Source of the DNA: Ilumatobacteraceae bacterium
GTDB lineage: Bacteria > Actinomycetota > Acidimicrobiia > Acidimicrobiales > Ilumatobacteraceae
Reading direction: 5' to 3'
Length of the DNA stretch: 64,000 nt
Assembly (NCBI GenBank): GCA_033344875.1
Contig: JAWPMO010000001.1
Location: forward strand, 1,389,595 to 1,453,594
This document shows positions 57,215 through 64,000 of the stretch, in pieces (the stretch's first letter is position 1; each line of letters begins with the position of its first letter). A program made the position numbers and the translations under genes. Below the pieces are notes generated by a model. It searched no databases. It was given only the letters and a program-made list of their open reading frames with translations, and had not been told where the DNA came from.

Positions 57215-59524
57215 TCAGTGCCGAGCGCGGCAGGCCCGGTCGGAGACCGGAAAGCCGACTGGCGGGCGCCAGGAGTCGGAGTCAACCGACACGCCTCGAC
57301 ATGAGCCCATCCCGCCGATCTGGCACCGGCCGGTGAACGGTGGATCGCTGAGCATCGCCGTCGCCTCGGCGAACGGTACGGCCGGACTCCACAGGAACCC
57401 CTGGCCGATATCGCAACCGGCGGCCATGAGGTGTTCGAGTTGCTCGGTGGTCTCGATTCCTTCGGCGGTCGTCTGGATCCCGAGAGCGTGCGCGAGGTCG
57501 ATCACCATCTGCACGATGACCGAGCTCGCCGGTTCCGTCGCGAGGCTGGCGACGAAGCTGCGGTCGATCTTCAGGTAGTCCAGCGGGAACTGACTGATCC
57601 GGCTGAGTGACGAGTACCCCGTCCCGAAGTCGTCGATCGCGATGGCGACGCCGATCGCATCGAGACGGTTCAGAGCCTGCGAGGCCACGTCGGCGTCGAT
57701 GAGCGCCGTCTCGGTGATCTCGAGGCACAGGTGTCGGGTCGGCACCTCCCACTTCTTCGCCAGTCGATCGACGGCGTCGGGGAAGTCGTGATCGAGCAGC
57801 TGCCGGGTCGAGATGTTCACCGCGACGGTCAGCCCGTCACCGAGACCGAGATCGAGCCAGGAGCGCATGGCCCGGCACGACTCGTCGAGCACCATGTGTC
57901 CGAGCCGGTGGATCAGACCACTCTCCTCGGCCATCGGCACGAATCCACTCGGAGGAATCAGGCCTCGCTGAGGATGGTTCCATCGCGTGAGCGCTTCGAA
58001 GAACGTCACCTTGCCGTCATGCAACGACACCTCGGGCTGGAAGTGGACCGTCAGTTCGTCGTCGTCGAGTGCCCGGACGAGCTCATCGATCATCGCTCGA
58101 CGGTGACGCTTCCGTCGTCCGACCTCGTTGTCGAACACCTCGATGCGATTCTTTCCGACGTCCTTTGCCGCATACATGGCCAGGTCCGAACGACGCAGGA
58201 GTTCCTCGGCCAGTACCCCGGGACTCGACAGCGCGACCCCGGCGCTCGCAGACACCATCACGGTCTCGGCGCCGAGATCGATGGGCTGGGCGAGTGCGTT
58301 GAGGAGTCGCTGAGCGAACGCGATCCCGGAGTCCTCGTCATCGATGTCGGGGCAGTAGACGACAAACTCGTCTCCGCCGAAGCGTGCCGCCACGCACTCG
58401 GTCGACATGACCGTCCGAAGCCTGACGCCCACGGCCGCCAGCAGGGCGTCACCACCCGCGTGTCCGATGCGGTCGTTCACGGACTTGAAGTCGTCGAGGT
58501 CGATGAACACGACCCCGATCCGGCTGCCGGACCTTTCGGCTCCGGTCAGCGCGTGCTCGAAGAGGGGCACGAAGCGTTGCCGGTTGTACAGACCGGTCAG
58601 GGAGTCGTGCCCGGCCTGGAACGCGAGGTCCTCTTCCAGCTTGCGCCGATCGGCGATGTCGAACGAGATGCCGATCGTGCCGCGGAAACCGATCTCTTCG
58701 TCGTGGATGCGTTCGAGGATCAGCTGGACCGGCACCATGCGGCCGTCCTTGTGTTGCAGCTCGACGTCGCCCTCCCAACGTCCGCTCGTCTGGGCGGCGA
58801 CTCGGATTGCCTCGATCGTCGCCGCCTCGATCGGCAGGAGATGTGCCTCACTGATCGCGCGCCCGACGATCTCCGCAGGGGTTCGGCCGAGTGTCGCCTC
58901 CGAACGGGGGCTGCAGTAGACGATCGTGCCGACGTCATCAGCGACGGTGACGACCGCCGGGAGCAGATCGAGCAGTCGATCACGCAGGCGGCTGACGATC
59001 AGTTGCGCACTCACGTTCGACACATCGGCGCCGGTGACCGAGATCGCGCCGACCGAGGGATCGTCGAACAGGTTCGCGATCGACAGCTCCAGCGTGTGGC
59101 GCAGCCCGTCTTCGTCGGCGAGTCGCACGGTCACCAGCTCCCGCGCTCCCGGGGTGGTGCTCACGCGCTGGTAGGCCGAAACCAGTGCCTCCCCCTCGAC
59201 CGGGTCGAGGTAGGCGGCGGGATCGAGAACGATGGAGTCACCCGTGCGCAGACCGGTCATCCGCTGCATCGGCTCGGATGCCTCGAGGACGCGGTCCTGC
59301 TCGTCGACGAGCAGCAGCAGCGGCTCGGGACCGTTGAGTTCCTGCATGGAGCGGCTGGTCTGCTCGAACCGATCGGGTCCGGTGGGCTCTCCGTCGGTGA
59401 CGTCAGCGTGGGCCATGATCGCTCGACCAGCCGCCGCGTGAGCGGCATCGGCCGCGAGCACAGCCCGATCCCGTGCCGAGTTCGTCGCGCCGATCACCGG
59501 AGCATCAGGCGTGGCCGGCGCCAC
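57215..59524 (-). CDS. PAS-PAS-GGDEF-EAL cyclic di-GMP enzyme
   Basis: 769 aa without membrane segments. Two PAS-like domains (about 60-170 and 190-300; VTVADDVGTIVYCSPRSEAT is the second), then an intact GGDEF domain (AARFGGDEFVVYCPDIDDED) and an EAL domain (FFEALTRWNHPQRGLIPPSG, AIAIDDFGTGYSSLSRISQF). Both active sites appear complete, so it could make or break cyclic di-GMP. The first 60 residues are Ala-rich linker. ATG 59524 has no clear Shine-Dalgarno sequence. Its 3' end is convergent with the CoxL-like gene. Confidence 0.9.
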   Translation of the reverse strand: MAPATPDAPVIGATNSARDRAVLAADAAHAAAGRAIMAHADVTDGEPTGPDRFEQTSRSMQELNGPEPLLLLVDEQDRVLEASEPMQRMTGLRTGDSIVLDPAAYLDPVEGEALVSAYQRVSTTPGARELVTVRLADEDGLRHTLELSIANLFDDPSVGAISVTGADVSNVSAQLIVSRLRDRLLDLLPAVVTVADDVGTIVYCSPRSEATLGRTPAEIVGRAISEAHLLPIEAATIEAIRVAAQTSGRWEGDVELQHKDGRMVPVQLILERIHDEEIGFRGTIGISFDIADRRKLEEDLAFQAGHDSLTGLYNRQRFVPLFEHALTGAERSGSRIGVVFIDLDDFKSVNDRIGHAGGDALLAAVGVRLRTVMSTECVAARFGGDEFVVYCPDIDDEDSGIAFAQRLLNALAQPIDLGAETVMVSASAGVALSSPGVLAEELLRRSDLAMYAAKDVGKNRIEVFDNEVGRRKRHRRAMIDELVRALDDDELTVHFQPEVSLHDGKVTFFEALTRWNHPQRGLIPPSGFVPMAEESGLIHRLGHMVLDESCRAMRSWLDLGLGDGLTVAVNISTRQLLDHDFPDAVDRLAKKWEVPTRHLCLEITETALIDADVASQALNRLDAIGVAIAIDDFGTGYSSLSRISQFPLDYLKIDRSFVASLATEPASSVIVQMVIDLAHALGIQTTAEGIETTEQLEHLMAAGCDIGQGFLWSPAVPFAEATAMLSDPPFTGRCQIGGMGSCRGVSVDSDSWRPPVGFPVSDRACRARH

Positions 59525-59880
59525 CTGCCCGGTCAGCAGACGCTCACTGGACGAGCGGGCGGATGTGGCGGAATCATGCGGTTCACACAGACTTCATCGG
59601 CATTTTCGGGCCCGTTCTTGAGAGGGAGACGCCGGCGTCCGACCGCCGATTCCTGCTCGCGCCGGCCCGTGATCAGGCAGTGTCGATCGCACCGTCGACG
59701 GTGTCGTCGACCCGCCGGATCGTCGTCGATCGAGCAGAACGCACGTGATTGCATCGCTGTCCCTTCCAGGGCGCTGCGACAGATCGAGGCGGACGTCATC
59801 GACGCGATCGCCGTGCCGAAGTACCGAGCCGGTCAGCTCGATTCGACGGCACGGCACCACCGCACGGCTCGGACCCGACC
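59525..59880. other. Gene-free stretch of 356 bp
   Basis: Between the GGDEF-EAL start and the multicopper oxidase stop. All frames look non-coding. It holds a 14-bp palindrome CACCGTCGACGGTG (59690-59703), which could be an operator or chance; no T-rich terminator and no convincing promoter were seen. Confidence 0.6.
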
Positions 59881-61317
59881 TCAGCCTGTCGGCTCGGTGA
59901 CGACCACCGCAGTCACCATGCCGAACATGCCTTCTTCCCGTTCGACGTGGGTGAGGATGTGGCAGTGCCAGACCCAGGTCCCGATGTCTTCGGCCTTGAA
60001 CAGCACGGAGTAGCGCTCGCCGGCGGCGACGTTGATCGTGTCGGCCCAGTACGGGTGGTCGAGCGGGATGCCGTCCTTGGCGTAGACGAGCTGCGGCATC
60101 TGGTGCAGGTGCATCGGATGGTCGGTCAGCCCCTCGTTGTAATAGTGCACCGCCGCCCACTGACCCTGCTCGAGCACGAGCGGCTCGGTCGCCGGGAAGC
60201 TCTTGCCGTTGAGCGACAGACCGATCACACCGGCATCGTTGAGCACCATCGGCATGTCGATCGCCGGCTCGAGATCCATCGGGATCTCCACGCCGGAGAT
60301 CGTCTCCCCGTACGGGAACGGACTGTCGCCGATGATGAACGACCCGAACATGCCGTTCGGCACCGAGATCTGACTGTGGAGATGGGCGTGGTACATCCCG
60401 ATCGCCGGATCGTCGGCGACGAACTCGTACGTGTACGACGTCCCCGACGAGATCGGGTCCTGCGTGAACGGCGTCACACCGTCCTGGTCGTTCGGGGTGT
60501 GGATGCCGTGCCAGTGCACGTCGGTGCCCAACGGCGTCTCGTTGTTCACGATGATCTGCACCTTGTCGCCGAGGTCGACCCGGATCTGCGGCCCGGGAAC
60601 CTGGCCGTTGTACGCCCAGGCGTCGACGACGTCGCCGGGTGCCCGCTCCCACGGGACGACGGCCGCGGTCAGTTCGAACTGCTTGGTGCCGTCCGGCAGC
60701 AGCACGAAGTCGAGCGGCTGGTTGCCGCGACCTTCGGTGTCGGCGGGGAACGCCAGCATCGAGTCGATCATCATCTGATCCATCGCGGCCGCGTCCATCT
60801 CGTCGCCGTGCCCACCGGCCGAGTCGCCGTCGTGTCCGCCGGCCGAGTCGCCACCGGCTCCTTCGGTGACCGTCAACTCGACGACCATTCCCGCCGATTC
60901 GTGCCCGGCGATGTCGCAGTAGAGCTCGTAGGTGCCCGGGGAGAGTGGGCCGAGGTCCAGTGTCTCGGTGTCGCCGACACTCAGGTTGCTCGTCCGCATG
61001 GACGAGCCGCGCATGACGACGTTGTGCTCCATGGTGCCGTCGTTGGAGACCACCAGGACGACGTTGCCGGCCGGTGCGGTGAAGTTGCCGTCGATCGCGA
61101 ACTCGGTCAAGCTCACGTCGATCTGGGTCGTCGGAATCGCATCGGCGGAAGCGAATCCGCCGTCATCGTTCAACACCGCGGCGATCGCCACGGCTCCGAT
61201 GATCGCCACGATCGCGAAGACGATGGCCGCCAACGCGATCACGACGAAGTTGCCGACCGGCGACTCTTTCGACTCGGGAGGTGCCGGCGGCTGCGGGGCG
61301 GGTTCGGTGACGGTCAT
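59881..61317 (-). CDS. Membrane-anchored multicopper oxidase with N-terminal cupredoxin
   Basis: 478 aa. One signal-anchor helix (NFVVIALAAIVFAIVAIIGA). An added blue-copper cupredoxin domain follows (MEHNVVMRGSS ... YELYCDIAGHESAGM, with the His-Cys-His-Met set). Then come a His/Met/Asp-rich linker and the laccase-type core: TDVHWHGIHTPND, MYHAHLHSQ, DHPMHLHQMP and WVWHCHILTHVEREEGM, covering all type 1, 2 and 3 copper ligands. It oxidises Cu(I), Mn or phenols outside the membrane. ATG 61317 (MTVTEPAPQPPAPPESK). Two DosR-type boxes lie upstream. Confidence 0.9.
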   Translation of the reverse strand: MTVTEPAPQPPAPPESKESPVGNFVVIALAAIVFAIVAIIGAVAIAAVLNDDGGFASADAIPTTQIDVSLTEFAIDGNFTAPAGNVVLVVSNDGTMEHNVVMRGSSMRTSNLSVGDTETLDLGPLSPGTYELYCDIAGHESAGMVVELTVTEGAGGDSAGGHDGDSAGGHGDEMDAAAMDQMMIDSMLAFPADTEGRGNQPLDFVLLPDGTKQFELTAAVVPWERAPGDVVDAWAYNGQVPGPQIRVDLGDKVQIIVNNETPLGTDVHWHGIHTPNDQDGVTPFTQDPISSGTSYTYEFVADDPAIGMYHAHLHSQISVPNGMFGSFIIGDSPFPYGETISGVEIPMDLEPAIDMPMVLNDAGVIGLSLNGKSFPATEPLVLEQGQWAAVHYYNEGLTDHPMHLHQMPQLVYAKDGIPLDHPYWADTINVAAGERYSVLFKAEDIGTWVWHCHILTHVEREEGMFGMVTAVVVTEPTG

Positions 61318-61376
61318 GCTCGGTACTCGCGGATGGACATGCGCACCATCCAAGGCGAACCCGGTCGGCGTTCGGA

Positions 61377-61390
61377 GGGCCGAAAGTCCC
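61377..61390 (-). promoter_or_regulatory. DosR-type box 1 of the multicopper oxidase
   Basis: Plus strand GGGCCGAAAGTCCC; minus strand GGGACTTTCGGCCC. Perfect core with the outer CGAA arm of the mycobacterial consensus. 59 nt before ATG 61317. Confidence 0.68.
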
Positions 61391-61397
61391 GAACTCG

Positions 61398-61411
61398 ACG
61401 CCGAGGGTCCC
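61398..61411 (-). promoter_or_regulatory. DosR-type box 2 of the multicopper oxidase
   Basis: Plus strand ACGCCGAGGGTCCC; one half perfect. Its centre lies 21 bp (two helical turns) from box 1, like the paired DosR sites of mycobacteria. Confidence 0.5.
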
Positions 61412-61432
61412 GACGCTCACCGCTTCGTCCGT

Positions 61433-62287
61433 CTAGCGGATCACGGCGACCGGAGCGTGGCTGTGCGCTGCCGTCTCGGCACTCGTCGAGCCGAGAAGAA
61501 GCTCGGAGAACCCTCCCCGTCCACGACGGCCGACCACGACCAGGTCGGTGTCACGAGACGCCTCGATCATGGCGAACCCACCCGTCCCCCTCGCGACGTC
61601 GGCGGTGATCGTCACACCATCGGGGATCGGGCCGACGGCAGCGACCACGCGGTCCGCCACCCGCTGAGCAGCCTCGTCCATCGCGGTGAGATCGGCCGAC
61701 GCCGGGTGGTACATCCCGACCGCGAGCGGCGGAAGGTACCAGGCATGGACGGCACGCACCTCCTCGACGCCCGGCAGGTTCGCGGCCCACTGCAGGGCTC
61801 GAACCGACGGGCTGTCTTCGGGGTCGTCGAAGTCGTCGACGCCGACCACCACGCGACGTGGCGGTGCGGTCGGTTCGTCTCCCCGAACCACCACGACCGG
61901 TTGCTCGGTGTGGTGCAGCACGTAGTTCGCCGTGGAGCCGAGCATCAGCGACAGCCGACTGTTACCACGGTGGCCGACGACGATCAGATCGGCGTCCTCG
62001 CCCTCGTCGACCAGGGCGCGTCCGGCGTGACCACGGCGGGCGACCCCGACCAGCCGAGGGTCGTCCAGCTTGACGACCAGCTCGTCGAGTCCCTGCTTCG
62101 ACAGCTGCTCGATCTCGTCGATGTCGACGGCGAGCACCATGTCGTATCCCGTCATCAGCGGGATCTCCCAGGCGTGGACGACGACGATGCGGTCGTCGGG
62201 CCCGGCGATCGACCTCGCCCAGGTGAGCGCCTGTTGGGATTCTTGACTGGCGTCGACGCCGACCACCACGGTACGGGGGTCACTCAT
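61433..62287 (-). CDS. Universal stress protein, two UspA domains
   Basis: 284 aa. Domain 1: DPRTVVVGVDASQESQQALT to VVGHRGNSRLSLMLGSTANY. Domain 2: RRVVVGVDDFDDPEDSPSVR to VVGRRGRGGFSELLLGSTSA, ending APVAVIR. Both ATP motifs are intact. AAGGAG lies six bases before the second of two adjacent ATGs (62287). DosR-type boxes lie upstream. It is followed by the multicopper oxidase gene. Confidence 0.9.
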   Translation of the reverse strand: MSDPRTVVVGVDASQESQQALTWARSIAGPDDRIVVVHAWEIPLMTGYDMVLAVDIDEIEQLSKQGLDELVVKLDDPRLVGVARRGHAGRALVDEGEDADLIVVGHRGNSRLSLMLGSTANYVLHHTEQPVVVVRGDEPTAPPRRVVVGVDDFDDPEDSPSVRALQWAANLPGVEEVRAVHAWYLPPLAVGMYHPASADLTAMDEAAQRVADRVVAAVGPIPDGVTITADVARGTGGFAMIEASRDTDLVVVGRRGRGGFSELLLGSTSAETAAHSHAPVAVIR

Positions 62288-62321
62288 CATGGACTCCTTT
62301 CACTCCACTTCGATGGTGCGC

Positions 62322-62357
62322 ACGAACCGTGGCCCTGGTGAAGTGCCGAAGGTCCGT
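62322..62357. promoter_or_regulatory. Two DosR-type boxes between USP and ABC-ATPase genes
   Basis: ACGAACCGTGGCCC (62322-62335, right half perfect, 34 nt before the USP start) and GTGCCGAAGGTCCG (62344-62357, eight of ten core positions, 61 nt before the ABC gene). Centres are 22 bp apart. Confidence 0.5.
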
Positions 62358-62418
62358 TTTCACCGTGCTGGTTGACGCACGGCTCGTCGACGGCGAGAGT
62401 GAATGCACCGGGGGCACG

Positions 62419-63572
<1,154 letters not shown>

Positions 63573-63597
<25 letters not shown>

Positions 63598-64000
63598 TGG
63601 ACGCCGATCGCGTCGGAGTACTGGTCGTTGCCCGGCAGGTAGGGCTGGGCCTCGGTCACCTCGATCGGTGTCCACACCCCCTCGTCCGACAGCGTGTCGA
63701 TGACCGACCGACACTCGCGCTCGTCCCACAGGTCTTCGCGCTGGGTCACGACGACCACGCCTCCGGGGGCGACGACTCGGGCGAACTCGCGCCACGCCGC
63801 CTCCACGCCGGGCACGTAGGTCATCACGCCCACACAGATCAGACCGGCGAACGAGCCGTCGTCGAACCCGAGCGGCTGTTGGAGGTCGGCGGCCCGGGTC
63901 GCGCTGTACGCGCCGGTGCGATCGGCCAGCTCCAGCGAGGCTGCCGACACGTCGATGCCGACGAGTTCGCCCTCGTGACCCGCTCGCCGGAGCGCACGAC
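63573..64000 (-). CDS. SAM-dependent methyltransferase (5' end outside window)
   Basis: The frame enters from the right edge (LRRAGHEGELVGIDVSAASLE) and ends at TGA 63575-63573. Class I methyltransferase motif I is partly visible (GIDVSAASLELA), followed by GFDDGSFAGLICVGVMTYV and FARVVAPGGVVVVTQREDLW. The substrate is unknown. Its 3' end overlaps the ABC-ATPase gene (convergent, 25 bp). Confidence 0.78.

Noticed and set aside
59690-59703. CACCGTCGACGGTG palindrome as a regulatory site
   Set aside because: Single copy, far from both flanking start codons, and GTCGAC-containing palindromes are common at this base composition.

Overview
This 64 kb window is GC-rich chromosomal DNA from an actinobacterium. 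The LuxR-type DosR/DosS pair, GAF-ANTAR regulators, a sigma-B-like factor, a DosR-type CtpF-like calcium ATPase, SPW and VKOR proteins and frequent GTG/TTG starts and leaderless-looking promoters fit Actinomycetota. The gene content resembles Acidimicrobiia (Ilumatobacter-like), but that placement is inference. No phage, CRISPR, rRNA or insertion sequence was found.

The main result is two selenoprotein genes, each split by an in-frame UGA that a normal gene caller would break. At 3958-4527 lies a UGSC-family selenoprotein (Sec93-Gly-Ser-Cys), overlapped by a conserved companion gene of unknown function. At 30637-31101 (minus) lies a Bcp/AhpC-type peroxiredoxin whose peroxidatic residue is Sec44; it has no cysteine at all. 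Each UGA is followed by a perfect 7-bp hairpin with a 5-nt GU-containing loop, as expected of bacterial SECIS elements.

Layout. 1-3.7 kb: end of an unknown gene, an MDR oxidoreductase behind two palindromic operators, an acyl-CoA dehydrogenase, tRNA-His and tRNA-Lys. 3.7-6 kb: UGSC locus. 6-9.4 kb (minus): catabolic cluster of cyclase, cupin, HpcH/HpaI aldolase and PfkB kinase. 9.4-22.7 kb: stress and membrane genes (PRC-barrel, GGDEF, CBS, formaldehyde-dehydrogenase-like ADH, Hsp20, SpoIIE phosphatase, Ca2+ exchanger, VKOR, trehalose-6-phosphate synthase), many behind GNNT-N16-GGGTAN promoters. 22.7-27 kb: phosphoketolase and acetate kinase. 27-30 kb: two paralogous GAF-ANTAR regulators and a sigma-B/F-type factor. 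30-38 kb: Sec-peroxiredoxin, VIT1-like transporter, D-lactate dehydrogenase, and pyruvate:ferredoxin oxidoreductase with a dihydroorotate-dehydrogenase-like partner. 38-52 kb: universal stress proteins, P2A ATPase, P450, KhtTU-like antiporter, PPOX flavoproteins, CoA-transferase and the DosS/DosR-like pair. 52-64 kb: glutamine amidotransferase, PP-loop protein, xanthine-dehydrogenase-like protein, GGDEF-EAL protein, multicopper oxidase, a further USP, an ABC ATPase and a partial methyltransferase.

The genes read as a low-oxygen and stress-survival island. Palindromes matching the DosR core GGGNCNNNNGNCCC, several perfect, lie about 35 nt before the start codons of the P-type ATPase, USP and PPOX genes, and also before the multicopper oxidase and in the dosS/dosR gap. 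A second, sigma-B-like promoter set serves Hsp20, CBS, PRC-barrel and ADH genes. PFOR, phosphoketolase/acetate kinase and D-lactate dehydrogenase would supply fermentative ATP and redox balance under these conditions.
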